DNA from: Hyphomonadaceae bacterium UKL13-1
Lineage (GTDB): Bacteria; Pseudomonadota; Alphaproteobacteria; Caulobacterales; Aquidulcibacteraceae
Direction of reading: 5' to 3'
DNA length: 64,000 nt
NCBI GenBank assembly: GCA_001602435.1
Contig: CP012156.1
Location: 1,942,001-2,006,000 of the forward strand
Part shown: one piece after another, positions 43,591 through 52,638 of the stretch
Position numbering within the stretch: position 1 is the first letter of the stretch
Layout: the number at the start of each line of letters is the position of its first letter
The notes under the pieces: model-generated
The model's database searches: none
The model's input: only the letters and a program-made list of their open reading frames with translations
Told to the model about the DNA's origin: nothing
Made by a program: the position numbers and the translations under genes

Positions 43591-44604
43591 ATGACTTCCG
43601 ACACACTCGACCGACGCTTTTGCGTGGCCCCTATGATGGAATGGACGGACCGGCATTGCCGGGCGTTTCACCGTACGCTGTCCAAAGGTGCCCTACTCTA
43701 TACAGAGATGGTCACGGCCGACGCTTTGATCCATGGCGATCGAAACCGCCTGATCGGTTTTGACCCAAGTGAACATCCGGTCGCGATACAAATTGGTGGC
43801 TCTGATCCCCATAAGCTTGCTGAAGCCACCAAGATTAGCACGGACTTTGGGTATGGGGAGATAAATTTAAATGTTGGTTGCCCATCAGACCGCGTGCAGT
43901 CGGGCCGGTTTGGCGCTTGCCTGATGCGCGAGCCGGACTTGGTGGCGGACTGTGTCAGCGCCATGCAGGCGGCAACCCATCTGCCCGTCACGGTGAAGAA
44001 CCGCTTGGGTGTGGATGAACAAGACCCGCATGAGAGCCTGTTTCGCTTTGTCGAGACAGTGGCCAAGGCGGGCGTCACCGTCTTTGTCGTTCATGCGCGC
44101 AAGGCGATCCTGAAGGGTCTATCGCCTAAGGATAATCGCGAGATCCCGCCCTTAGATTATGGTCTGGTGCGCGAGCTCAAAGCCGCCCACCAGCACCTCA
44201 CCATCATCTTGAATGGTGGGATAAGTAGTATCGAACAGGCCCAAGCAGTGGTCGCAGGTCTGGATGGTGTGATGCTGGGCCGGGCCGCTTATCATGACCC
44301 TGCCCTTCTGGGTCGGGTGGATCGTGAGATTTTGGGCTATGATGGCGCGATTATCCGCCCAGAAGAAGCCTATCGTGCCTATCGGCCTTATGTAGAGCGG
44401 CGCTTGGCCGAGGGTGTGCCCTTGCATGCCATCACCCGCCATATGCTGGGCCTGTTTGCGGGAAAGCCCGGGGCACGCATGTTCCGGCGGCAATTGGGTG
44501 AAGAGAGCCGCGCCGGAGCTGGCATTGAAGTTTACGATCGCGCGCTGGAACTGATTGAGCGCGAAGCGACCCGCTTTGCCAATCGCGGCGAGATCGCGGC
44601 CTGA
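43591..44604 (+). CDS. dusA: tRNA-dihydrouridine synthase A
   Basis: 337 residues. FMN enzyme reducing U20/U20a of tRNA. Marks: FCVAPMMEWTDRHCRAF, the catalytic-Cys segment INLNVGCPSDRVQSGRFGACLM, VTVKNRLGVDEQD, FVVHARKAILKGLSPKDNREIPPL and NGGISSIEQA with GVMLGRAAYHDPAL. The DusA-specific long form is clear. The last codon overlaps the start of the next gene (TGATG, one base shared). Confidence 0.96.
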   Translation: MTSDTLDRRFCVAPMMEWTDRHCRAFHRTLSKGALLYTEMVTADALIHGDRNRLIGFDPSEHPVAIQIGGSDPHKLAEATKISTDFGYGEINLNVGCPSDRVQSGRFGACLMREPDLVADCVSAMQAATHLPVTVKNRLGVDEQDPHESLFRFVETVAKAGVTVFVVHARKAILKGLSPKDNREIPPLDYGLVRELKAAHQHLTIILNGGISSIEQAQAVVAGLDGVMLGRAAYHDPALLGRVDREILGYDGAIIRPEEAYRAYRPYVERRLAEGVPLHAITRHMLGLFAGKPGARMFRRQLGEESRAGAGIEVYDRALELIEREATRFANRGEIAA

Positions 44605-45428
44605 TGCCGCCAATCCAAGACCTTGTGATTCTGGTTGCAGCTATGGCCGGGGCTGGCGTGTTTGCGGGCCTGATCGCAGGCCTATTTGGTGTAGGGGGGG
44701 GCACAGTCCTTGTCCCTGCCCTATTTTATGCGTTTGGCGTGTTTGGATTGGGGGGGGAAGCCAATCTGCATGTGGCCGTGGGCACGAGCCTTTCAACCAT
44801 TATCACCACCTCACTGCGCTCGGTCGCTGCCCACCGCAAGCATGGCGCGGTGGATGAAGCGGTCCTCAAGGGTTTCATTCCTTGGATTGCTTTGGGTGCC
44901 ATAATCGGCGCCGTGATGGCGGGCTTTGCCGATAAAGCGACCCTTGGCCTGATTTATGGGGCCTTTGCCATTGCCTTGGCCGCCTATATGGGCCTTGGCA
45001 AGGAAAGCTGGACCATCATGGCCGACGTGCCGACCGGGCCGGCGCGGGCTGGAGTGGGCGCAAGCCTTGGTGCTGTTTCCGCCTTGATGGGCATAGGTGG
45101 CGGGGCCTTTGGCTCCGCCGTTATGACCTTGGCAGGGAGACCCATCCATCAAGCGGTGGCGACTGCTTCAGGTTTTGGCGTCGCCATCGCCGTGCCTGCG
45201 ACCTTGGGCTTTATCGCGATGGGCTGGGGCGTCGACGGCAGACCGCCGCTCTCGCTCGGCTATATCAATGTGCCCGGCTTTATCATTTTAGCGATCCTGA
45301 CCGGGGCCGTTGCCCCCTATGGTGCCAAGCTCGCCCATCGCTTGGACAAGACGATGTTGCGGCGAGCTTTTGGGGCCTATCTGGCCTTTACGGCGCTGGC
45401 GGTGGTGATCAAGGCGCTGGTGACTTAA
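44604..45428 (+). CDS. TauE/SafE-family sulfite/anion exporter-like protein
   Basis: 274 residues with about eight hydrophobic helices arranged as two similar halves. Family marks: GLIAGLFGVGGGTVLVPALFYAFG, VGTSLSTIITTSLRSVAAHRKHGAVD, and in the second half GVGASLGAVSALMGIGGGAFGSAVMTLAG and AVATASGFGVAIAVPATLGF. Sulfite, sulfoacetate or other small anions are possible cargo. Translationally coupled to dusA. Its stop overlaps the convergent gene by 4 bases (45425-45428, TTAA). Confidence 0.9.
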   Translation: MPPIQDLVILVAAMAGAGVFAGLIAGLFGVGGGTVLVPALFYAFGVFGLGGEANLHVAVGTSLSTIITTSLRSVAAHRKHGAVDEAVLKGFIPWIALGAIIGAVMAGFADKATLGLIYGAFAIALAAYMGLGKESWTIMADVPTGPARAGVGASLGAVSALMGIGGGAFGSAVMTLAGRPIHQAVATASGFGVAIAVPATLGFIAMGWGVDGRPPLSLGYINVPGFIILAILTGAVAPYGAKLAHRLDKTMLRRAFGAYLAFTALAVVIKALVT

Positions 45429-46042
45429 GGCGTCGGCTTCTCTTGCCAGTCATTTCCCACCACGTTTGGCGCGGCCATTGGGTGGTCTTTGATTGGAATT
45501 TGGTGCCCCTGCTGGGCGCGGAGGTCCAGGATCCAGCCCAAATGTTCAAGAGAGCTTGCAGCCCCATAGGCGATTTGAACAGTCATCATGATTGAGAGAA
45601 ACTCGACCTGATAGATGCTTAGGTAATTACTCCCGCCCGGAACAGGGAAAATGACAAAGAACAACGCGACCAAGATGCCGGACACAATCAATCCAAGAAG
45701 AACGATCAAACCCCGACTTAGGCGCGTTCGCTTTAAAGGGATGCCGCTTTGGTAGGCCAGACTATATAGGCCACCGCGCTTACCAATCGGGTTGCGGATC
45801 ATGAAAAATAGGGCAATCGAAAAGACAATAAACAGGAAGCCAAACCCCGAGTTGGCTCCTTCGTTTGTCATATTATAGAGGATAAAATTGATCGCCAGAG
45901 CGCTGAGTGTCCCAAGAATCGCTTGGGCCGCCTCCGCAATCGCACAGGTGATTTTTGTCTCCAAATCGGGGGCGATGGGCCGTTTGTCGGTCCAGAACAG
46001 GATTTTCTGCGCTTCGGCCATGTGGCTAACATGTTCGGTCAT
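45425..46042 (-). CDS. Four-helix membrane protein, unknown (paralogue of 46053-46667)
   Basis: 205 residues with four predicted membrane helices (about 34-54, 63-82, 107-133, 143-166), then a 35-residue cytoplasmic tail. The end of the fourth helix and the tail read SSLEHLGWILDLRAQQGHQ, closely like GLETLAWIKDIRRGEG in the neighbour at 46053-46667. The two are about the same length and probably arose by duplication. Family not recognised. Ribosome site agga stands about eight bases before ATG 46042. Confidence 0.7.
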   Translation of the reverse strand: MTEHVSHMAEAQKILFWTDKRPIAPDLETKITCAIAEAAQAILGTLSALAINFILYNMTNEGANSGFGFLFIVFSIALFFMIRNPIGKRGGLYSLAYQSGIPLKRTRLSRGLIVLLGLIVSGILVALFFVIFPVPGGSNYLSIYQVEFLSIMMTVQIAYGAASSLEHLGWILDLRAQQGHQIPIKDHPMAAPNVVGNDWQEKPTP

Positions 46043-46052
46043 ACTACCCGTC

Positions 46053-46667
46053 CTATAAAGTCTGCGCCCAGCTGGGCAGTTGGGGTTCTTGTTCGGCTTG
46101 TTTGGTGATGCGTTGGCCCGTTGAAAGTTCGACGACGCCCTCCCCTCGGCGGATGTCCTTAATCCACGCCAGCGTTTCTAGACCAGCGGCAATTCGTGAC
46201 AGGGCAACAAAAGCACCGCCTATCAGCAACCCAATGGCTGAAAGGCCTAGCATGTTCTCCATCGTCGGCTGCCATCCGGGAGTTTGCGATAAGACCGCGC
46301 CTATCGGTACTGCGACGCCTACCAATATGGCTGAAGCGCCGCCAAGCGCCAATAGGTTAGAAGGAGCATGCCAAGCGACTTGTCGGGCGGTGACCATATG
46401 GACCCGCGGCCAAGGCTGCATACGAAGCATGTAAACCAAACAGCAAATCATAAGCACCAGCGCTAACCCTAGCTGAATATAGACAATAAGCTCAGGCCCT
46501 AGTTCGCCCACGGATGCGGTGACCAAATTCATCACACCGATAGGCACGATCATCAACGCATTGGCGGCGCTAGCAAAGCAGTGTTGCACCTCTAGCAATC
46601 CTGCCGTGATTTTCTCCTCGGGCGTTTGGGCGACTTCGACACCCGGAAGATATTTCCTTTTGCCCAC
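46053..46667 (-). CDS. Four-helix membrane protein, unknown (paralogue of 45425-46042)
   Basis: 204 residues from GTG 46667, which has ggagg five bases upstream; a TTG-started form reaching 46718 lacks such a site. Four hydrophobic helices at about 30-52, 59-80, 100-122 and 131-156, followed by GLETLAWIKDIRRGEGVVE. It is followed by the paralogue after 10 bases, so both are made together and may form a hetero-oligomer (inference). Function unknown. Confidence 0.68.
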   Translation of the reverse strand: MGKRKYLPGVEVAQTPEEKITAGLLEVQHCFASAANALMIVPIGVMNLVTASVGELGPELIVYIQLGLALVLMICCLVYMLRMQPWPRVHMVTARQVAWHAPSNLLALGGASAILVGVAVPIGAVLSQTPGWQPTMENMLGLSAIGLLIGGAFVALSRIAAGLETLAWIKDIRRGEGVVELSTGQRITKQAEQEPQLPSWAQTL

Positions 46668-46765
46668 TCCCGCCTCCAATCCCACAACACCTTGAATAGT
46701 GCCCGAGGCTAAGGCCAATCGCGTGATCTGGCAACCTAGGATTTGCGCGAGATGAAAAGCCCTAC

Positions 46766-48751
46766 TTATACCAATTGATCGACCCGCGTGGCGACAATTT
46801 CGACCAAATCGCCCATGATTTCCGTGATTTTGAAGTCCTTGGGCGTGTAGACGGCGGCGACGCCAAATTGCTTCAGCGCGCGGGCATCTTCTGGCGGGAT
46901 GATGCCGCCGACGACCACTGGTACATGCTCCAGTCCTGCTGCCCGCATACGGGCCACCACATCGCGCACGAGGTCGAGGTGTGAGCCTGAGAGGATCGAC
47001 AGACCCACCGCATGGGCCTTCTTTTCCACCGCGCGGGCCACGATTTCTTCCGGCGTCATGCGGATGCCTTCATAAGTCACATCCATGCCGACAGCGCGGG
47101 CGCGTGTCGCAATTTGTTCGGCCCCGTTTGAATGGCCATCAAGGCCGGGCTTGCCCACCAAAAAGGCCAAGCGACGGCCTAGTCGCTCGCTGAGGTCATC
47201 GACCTTTTTCGAAACAGCTTCAATATCTTCGCCTTCGATATTCACTAGCAGCGAGACACCGGTTGGCGCGCGATATTCGCCGTAAACCCGACGCAGCAAA
47301 GCCCCCCACTCCCCCGTGGTGACACCCGCTTTGGCGCAGGCAATCGAAGGCTCCATAATGTTGCGGTTGTCGCGCGCGGCTGCCTCAAGCTCAGTCAAAG
47401 CGGCCTTCACCGCTGCCGCATCACGACCCGCGCGCCACGCATTCAGACGCTTGATCTGATCGGCTTCCACCATGGGGTCCACCGTCTGGATCGAGCCTTC
47501 ACCAGCCGATAAGGGCGATTGCTCGGTATCTGACCAGCGATTGACGCCGACGACCACTTGGCTGCCACCTTCAATGCCCAACAAGCGGTCGCGATTGGAT
47601 TGCACCAGCCCTTCCTTCATATAAGGCACCGCAGCAACCGCCCCGCCCAAGGCATCAATCTTGGCAAGCTCTGCCTTGGCACCAGCCACGAGTTCGGCGA
47701 CCTTTTTTTCCACGACGTGGGAGCCCGCGAACAAATCCTCATATTCAAGAAGATCGGTTTCATAGGCGAGGATTTGTTGAAGCCTTAAACTCCATTGCTG
47801 ATCCCAGGGGCGCGGCAGGCCCAAGGCCTCGTTCCAAGCCGGCAATTGCACGGCACGCGCACGGGCATCCTTGCTCATGGTCACGGCGAGGGTTTCCAAT
47901 AGAATCCGATAGACGTTGTTCTCCGGCTGCGGCTCTGTCAGGCCCAAGGAATTGACCTGCACGCCATAGCGGAAGCGGCGCATGGCGGGGTCGGCTACGC
48001 CATAGCGGTCCTTACAAATCTCGTCCCAAAGCACGTTAAAGGCGCGCATTTTGCACAGCTCGGTCACAAAGCGGATGCCAGCGTTGACGAAGAAGCTGAT
48101 GCGACCCACCACGGCGGGGAAGTCTTCCGGTAGAACTTGACCTTGGGCTTTGACTTCATCCAAGACGGCAATGGCGGTGGCGAGCGCAAAGGCCAATTCT
48201 TGCTCTGGCGTCGCCCCTGCTTCCTGCAAATGATAGGAGCACACATTCATCGGGTTGAATTTAGGCGTTTCCTTTAGGCACCAAGCAATCGTGTCCGCCG
48301 TCAATTTCAGGCTGGGCGCAGGCGGGAACACATAGGTTCCGCGGGAAAGATATTCCTTGATCAAATCATTCTGCGTCGTGCCCTGCAGCTTCTTGCGGTC
48401 TGCCCCCTGCTCGTCGGCTAAAGCGACATAAAGCGCCAACATCCAAGCGGCAGGCGCATTGATCGTCATGCTGGTATTCATGGTTTCCAGCGGAATGTCT
48501 TTAAACAAGGCCCGCATGTCGCCCAAATGGCTGACGGGCACCCCCACCTTGCCCACTTCGCCCTTTGCCAACACATGGTCGGCCTCGTACGCCGTCTGCG
48601 TCGGCAAATCGAACGCCACCGACAGACCCGTCTGCCCTGCCGCCAAATTCGCCCGATAAAGCGCATTGGACTTCTCGGCCGTGGAATGGCCCGCATAGGT
48701 GCGGAAGATCCAAGGCTTGTCGGGGGCGTGTTGGAAAGGTTTATCGGTCAT
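46766..48751 (-). CDS. ecm: Ethylmalonyl-CoA mutase (MeaA/Ecm)
   Basis: 661 residues. Adenosylcobalamin mutase converting ethylmalonyl-CoA to methylsuccinyl-CoA in the ethylmalonyl-CoA pathway of acetyl-CoA assimilation. Large TIM-barrel domain: RTYAGHSTAEKSNALYRANLAAGQTGLSVAFDLPTQ, STSMTINAPAAWMLALY-type segment and EYLSRGTYVFPPAPSLKL. The B12-binding domain (about 530-661) has GLDGHSNGAEQIA (the DxHxxG variant) and LSILSGSHLDLVRD. ATG 48751 is chosen; longer frames overlap the region of the divergent regulator. Ccr, the enzyme two steps earlier, is encoded at 51263-52558. Confidence 0.93.
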   Translation of the reverse strand: MTDKPFQHAPDKPWIFRTYAGHSTAEKSNALYRANLAAGQTGLSVAFDLPTQTAYEADHVLAKGEVGKVGVPVSHLGDMRALFKDIPLETMNTSMTINAPAAWMLALYVALADEQGADRKKLQGTTQNDLIKEYLSRGTYVFPPAPSLKLTADTIAWCLKETPKFNPMNVCSYHLQEAGATPEQELAFALATAIAVLDEVKAQGQVLPEDFPAVVGRISFFVNAGIRFVTELCKMRAFNVLWDEICKDRYGVADPAMRRFRYGVQVNSLGLTEPQPENNVYRILLETLAVTMSKDARARAVQLPAWNEALGLPRPWDQQWSLRLQQILAYETDLLEYEDLFAGSHVVEKKVAELVAGAKAELAKIDALGGAVAAVPYMKEGLVQSNRDRLLGIEGGSQVVVGVNRWSDTEQSPLSAGEGSIQTVDPMVEADQIKRLNAWRAGRDAAAVKAALTELEAAARDNRNIMEPSIACAKAGVTTGEWGALLRRVYGEYRAPTGVSLLVNIEGEDIEAVSKKVDDLSERLGRRLAFLVGKPGLDGHSNGAEQIATRARAVGMDVTYEGIRMTPEEIVARAVEKKAHAVGLSILSGSHLDLVRDVVARMRAAGLEHVPVVVGGIIPPEDARALKQFGVAAVYTPKDFKITEIMGDLVEIVATRVDQLV

Positions 48752-48884
48752 GAGCGTGTCCTTGTGCACTGCAGCATTGCCATGCCTGATACCTGCGATG
48801 CAAGCGGCAAAATCTTCCAAGAACACTGATATAGAGAGCCGTTCTCGCCAAAATTTGCTTGACCACCAGCCGGCGCGATTATAC

Positions 48885-48896
48885 ATAACATGTTAT
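48885..48896. promoter_or_regulatory. Palindromic operator candidate for the MarR-GNAT regulator
   Basis: ataaca followed directly by tgttat, a perfect 12-bp palindrome 15 bases before the MarR-GNAT start and 133 bases before the divergent ecm start. MarR-family proteins bind such AT-rich palindromes, so autoregulation and control of ecm are plausible (inference). Confidence 0.55.
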
Positions 48897-48911
48897 ACAA
48901 ATGGACGTATC

Positions 48912-49871
48912 ATGCCGGATATTCTTCAGGACTTAGGCCATGTGGCGCTGGGAAGCCGCCTTAAGCGCTTGGCAGAGCGCTTGCTGGCCGATGCCGCCGT
49001 CATACTCGAGCAAGCCGGCATCCCAGTTCAGCCAAGCCACCTCGCATTATTGACCGCCCTCGAGCGGTATGGCCCCTTGAGCATCATGGAAGCGGTTGCC
49101 ACCGTGGGCTTTAGCCAACCTGCTATGACGCGAACCGTTGCCGCCTTGCGTGGCGCTCGCCTGATCACCACCGACCAAAATCCCGGCGATGCAAGGGCAA
49201 AACAGATCGCCCTAACCGATGCTGGCCGCGCCATCTTGGTGAAAACCCGAGAACGCGTCTGGCCCAAAGTCGGCTCCGCCGTCTCAGATCTTGCAGGCGG
49301 GCGTGAACAAGAACTTCTGGCCCTTCTCACCCTTTTTGAAACCCATCTAGCGGAGCGATCCATGTTGCAGCGTGTCACCAATCCTTTCTCTTTGATCCAA
49401 GTGGCCGACACCATCACGCCGGAGCTTGCAAAAGCCTTTTTCGACATCAATGCCGCGTGGATATCGGCGATGTTCAAGCTAGAGGAGCATGACATTGACG
49501 TCCTCAGTAATCCTCAAGTGGAAATCCTCGACCGAGGCGGCGAGATCTTGTTTATCGCAACCGAACAACATGGGGTCGTGGGCACCTGTGCCCTGATGCC
49601 GACCGAGGATGGAGCGGTTGAACTGACCAAAATGGGTGTCTTGGATTCCTTACGCGGACAAAAGGCGGGCGAACATTTATTGGCGGCAACCTTAGCACGG
49701 GCCGAAGAACGGGGGATAGAAACCCTCTTCCTACTCACCAATCACACCTGCGAAGCCGCCATCCACCTTTATGAAAAACTGGGCTTCGTCCACGACCCCG
49801 AAATCATGACCCGCTATGGCTGCAGCTATGAGCGCTGCGACGTCGCCATGCGCTATCGCTCAAAGGACTAG
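48912..49871 (+). CDS. MarR-type regulator fused to a GNAT acetyltransferase
   Basis: 319 residues. Residues about 1-150 form a MarR winged helix: PSHLALLTALERYGPLSIMEAVATVGFSQPAMTRTVAALRGARLITTDQNPGDARAKQIALTDAGR. Residues about 165-315 form a GNAT domain: GVVGTCALMPTEDGAVELTKMGVLDSLRGQKAGEHLLAATLARA (acetyl-CoA pocket) and EAAIHLYEKLGFVHDP. Such fusions are a known architecture; the acetylated target is unknown. ATG 48912 is chosen. It lies between ecm (divergent) and the tandem-domain membrane gene, close to ccr, so it may sense acyl-CoA status (inference). Confidence 0.9.
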   Translation: MPDILQDLGHVALGSRLKRLAERLLADAAVILEQAGIPVQPSHLALLTALERYGPLSIMEAVATVGFSQPAMTRTVAALRGARLITTDQNPGDARAKQIALTDAGRAILVKTRERVWPKVGSAVSDLAGGREQELLALLTLFETHLAERSMLQRVTNPFSLIQVADTITPELAKAFFDINAAWISAMFKLEEHDIDVLSNPQVEILDRGGEILFIATEQHGVVGTCALMPTEDGAVELTKMGVLDSLRGQKAGEHLLAATLARAEERGIETLFLLTNHTCEAAIHLYEKLGFVHDPEIMTRYGCSYERCDVAMRYRSKD

Positions 49872-49877
49872 CCAAGC

Positions 49878-51005
49878 CTAGTTTCGGGCGATTTCACGCA
49901 CAGCTACCGGCAGCTTGTGACGCTCAATATGGTCGATGATCTCACTCACGCTCGTCGTTGTCCCGCTATGCACGAGGGTGAAAAGTTCTGGCGTGGTGGC
50001 TCTGCGCCAATAATGGGCGAGCTTAAAGATCAGACCTTCAGGCGGCTTTAGCTGAAAACCCTCTTGTAGTTGAACTTCGACCGCCACGCCCTCATTGACC
50101 AAGCGACCAGTATTCAACCAATGAAAGGTGACATGATCTATCAGGTTCCACGGGATGAACTGGCTTGAGATCCTGATATCGGTTAGGCCGGTCTGCGACA
50201 GAATAATCACCCCGGCGCGCGTACTTGAGAGCCGAAGATAGATTTGCAGGGTAACAATCCCGCCAATAATCAAGGTGGCAAGGATCATCCCTAAAAGTGC
50301 CAATTGCACAATGTCTGTTGGAATCCGCCCCTGAACGAGACTCGGGACTGCAAATGTCGGCAAAAGCGCGATCAGCACAGCCAACAGGATAACGCCTCCG
50401 ATCAGATAACTGAGCCAAGCACGCGGATAGACATGGGCTCGCAGACAAATGTCTTGATGGTTTGTGGGCAGTGCGCCCTCATGCCGGACGGTGGCAATCT
50501 TCCACACATCGGGGATGAGGCGGGGCTGATAGTCGGCAAGCCAAGCTGCGGCTTGGGCGGCGGCCTTATTCAAGCCGCCGAAAGTTATTACGACTTCGCC
50601 CTCCGGAATATGTCGTACAAGTTGCAATAAGCGGTTCCGCACTGCCCCAAAGGGCGTCAAGCGCACCTGCGCCTTTACTCTGAGCCGATCTGCTACCCCA
50701 CCTGGATGGGGTTCGATCCATTCAATGTCGTCCCAAGCCAAGCGCTCATACATGATCCGACGATCGAACAGCCCGTGCTCATTCATCTCAACTATAAGGA
50801 TGCGATTTCGAAAGTTGGATAGAATGAGTTCTTGGGCGAGATTGAGTGCACCAAACGCTAGCGCTAAGATTTCATCGATGTGCCGCCAGGGCACAAACTC
50901 CCCGCGCGTGATCATCGCAATCGAAATGTTCACAACAGCATAGCCAATTGCCAAAATGCCCGCCAAAATCCGTGGTGGGCCAATTTTTGCTTGAAAAGAA
51001 TTCAC
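49878..51005 (-). CDS. Membrane protein with two tandem helix-pair/PH-like modules
   Basis: 375 residues from GTG 51005 (ggag seven bases upstream; a TTG at 51017 is less likely). Module 1 covers about 8-165: two helices (about 14-33 and 42-60), then EMNEHGLFDRRIMYERLAWDDIEWIE and an Arg-rich stretch. Module 2 covers about 185-375: helices (about 195-217 and 233-258), then LSQTGLTDIRISSQFIPWNLIDHV and VHSGTTTSVSEIIDHIER. The gene at 5024-5587 encodes one such module. Function unknown; PH-like domains often bind lipids or other proteins at membranes. Confidence 0.7.
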   Translation of the reverse strand: MNSFQAKIGPPRILAGILAIGYAVVNISIAMITRGEFVPWRHIDEILALAFGALNLAQELILSNFRNRILIVEMNEHGLFDRRIMYERLAWDDIEWIEPHPGGVADRLRVKAQVRLTPFGAVRNRLLQLVRHIPEGEVVITFGGLNKAAAQAAAWLADYQPRLIPDVWKIATVRHEGALPTNHQDICLRAHVYPRAWLSYLIGGVILLAVLIALLPTFAVPSLVQGRIPTDIVQLALLGMILATLIIGGIVTLQIYLRLSSTRAGVIILSQTGLTDIRISSQFIPWNLIDHVTFHWLNTGRLVNEGVAVEVQLQEGFQLKPPEGLIFKLAHYWRRATTPELFTLVHSGTTTSVSEIIDHIERHKLPVAVREIARN

Positions 51006-51262
51006 GCCTAACTCCAACTTTCGCCCAAATACATCCTAGGTTAGCATCGATCGTTTTGTCCGCTAGTTAGAATGGTCCTTCTAGCCGGGCTAAAAACAGC
51101 TTGACAAATTATGTTGCACCGCAGCAGAAGAGTTTAGCTCAGACAAGGTCTGATCGGGGCTTGAAGCGCATGTTTCTGCCTCTAAATCGGACGATTGAGA
51201 AACCAATTTCCACAAAATGCGAAAAACCATCGCGCCAAGCATGTTCAGCGGGAGAGTTCGGG

Positions 51263-52558
51263 ATGACGACAACAGATGTAGCGGCACCGCCAGTTTCGGG
51301 TGAGCCCTTGCTCGATCTCTATCCCGTTGGGAAGATTCCTCCTGCCTATCATGTGCCCAAAACCATGTGGGGCTGGGCGATCCGGAAAGAGCGCCATGGC
51401 CGCCCGCTCAAGGCGATGCAGCTGGAAGTTCTGCCAACCCCCGAAATTGATAATGATGAAGTCCTCCTGTTGGTGATGGCGGCTGGCGTCAATTATAACG
51501 GCGTTTGGGCGGGGTTGGGTGAACCTGTCAGCGTGCTGGATGGCTATGACCAAGATTATGCCGTTGTCGGCTCGGATGCAGCCGGAATCGTTTGGGCTGT
51601 GGGCAAGAACGTCAAGCGCTGGAAGCCTGGCGATGAGGTCGTGGTCCATTGTAACCAAGACGATGGCGATGACGAAGAATGCAACGGCGGCGACCCGATG
51701 TTTTCCAACAGCCAGCGCATCTGGGGCTATGAGACGCCAGACGGGGCCTTTGCCCAGTTTGCCCGTGTGCAATCCCGCCAGCTCATGACCCGTCCCAAGC
51801 ATCTGACGTGGGAGGAAAGCGCTTGCTACACCCTCACCTTGGCGACAGCGTACCGCATGTTGTTTGGTCACCGCCCCCATGTGCTCAAGCCCGGCCAGAA
51901 CGTTTTGGTCTGGGGGGCTTCGGGTGGCCTCGGCGTGTTTGCTACCCAATTGTGCGCGGTCTCCGGGGCGAATGCGATTGGCGTGATCTCGGATGAGAGC
52001 AAGCGCGACTATGTGTTGTCGATGGGGGCAAAGTCGGTCCTCAACCGCAAGGACTTCAATTGCTGGGGTCAATTGCCACTCGTCAACGGGCCTGAATTCA
52101 ACGATTATATGAAGGAATGCCGCAAGTTCGGCAAAGCCATCTGGAATGTCACCGATAAGCGCGACGTCGATATCGTGTTTGAACATCCAGGCGAAAGCAC
52201 TTTCCCGGTCTCGGTCTTCGTTACTAAGCGCGGTGGCATGGTTGTGATCTGTGCGGGCACGACGGGCTTTAATCTGACCATGGATGCCCGCTTCTTGTGG
52301 ATGCGGCAAAAGCGCGTGCAAGGCAGCCACTTTGCCAATTTGCAACAGGCGAGTGCGGCCAACCAATTGGTGATTGAGCGCCGTATCGACCCTTGCATGT
52401 CAGAGGTATTTGAGTGGGCCGATATCCCGCTGGCGCACGAGAAAATGCTGGATAACCTCCACTTGCCCGGCAATATGGCGGTGCTGGTGTGTGCGCCAAA
52501 GCCCGGCCTGCGCACCTTTGAGGATGTGTTGGAAGCCAGCGAATCCGTACCCGGCTAA
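51263..52558 (+). CDS. ccr: Crotonyl-CoA carboxylase/reductase
   Basis: 431 residues, normal length. Reductively carboxylates crotonyl-CoA to ethylmalonyl-CoA with NADPH; key enzyme of the ethylmalonyl-CoA pathway. It is a medium-chain reductase fold: AAGVNYNGVWAGLGEPVSV, DYAVVGSDAAGIVWAVG, GDEVVVHCNQDD, VLVWGASGGLGVFATQLC (NADPH site) and GGMVVICAGTTGFNLTMDARFLWMRQKRVQGSHFA, with the family's long, acidic-rich central insert. ATG 51263 has ggagag about nine bases upstream; a frame open to 51101 is not needed. A 5-bp inverted repeat (cagac-aag-gtctg, 51140-51152) lies in the leader. Confidence 0.96.
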   Translation: MTTTDVAAPPVSGEPLLDLYPVGKIPPAYHVPKTMWGWAIRKERHGRPLKAMQLEVLPTPEIDNDEVLLLVMAAGVNYNGVWAGLGEPVSVLDGYDQDYAVVGSDAAGIVWAVGKNVKRWKPGDEVVVHCNQDDGDDEECNGGDPMFSNSQRIWGYETPDGAFAQFARVQSRQLMTRPKHLTWEESACYTLTLATAYRMLFGHRPHVLKPGQNVLVWGASGGLGVFATQLCAVSGANAIGVISDESKRDYVLSMGAKSVLNRKDFNCWGQLPLVNGPEFNDYMKECRKFGKAIWNVTDKRDVDIVFEHPGESTFPVSVFVTKRGGMVVICAGTTGFNLTMDARFLWMRQKRVQGSHFANLQQASAANQLVIERRIDPCMSEVFEWADIPLAHEKMLDNLHLPGNMAVLVCAPKPGLRTFEDVLEASESVPG

Positions 52559-52638
52559 GTCTAGCGCGGGTAAGGCTTGCCGAACGCCAAATGCAGGATA
52601 CGATCTCTCTCAAAATATAATTTGGGAGAGACTTCGCC

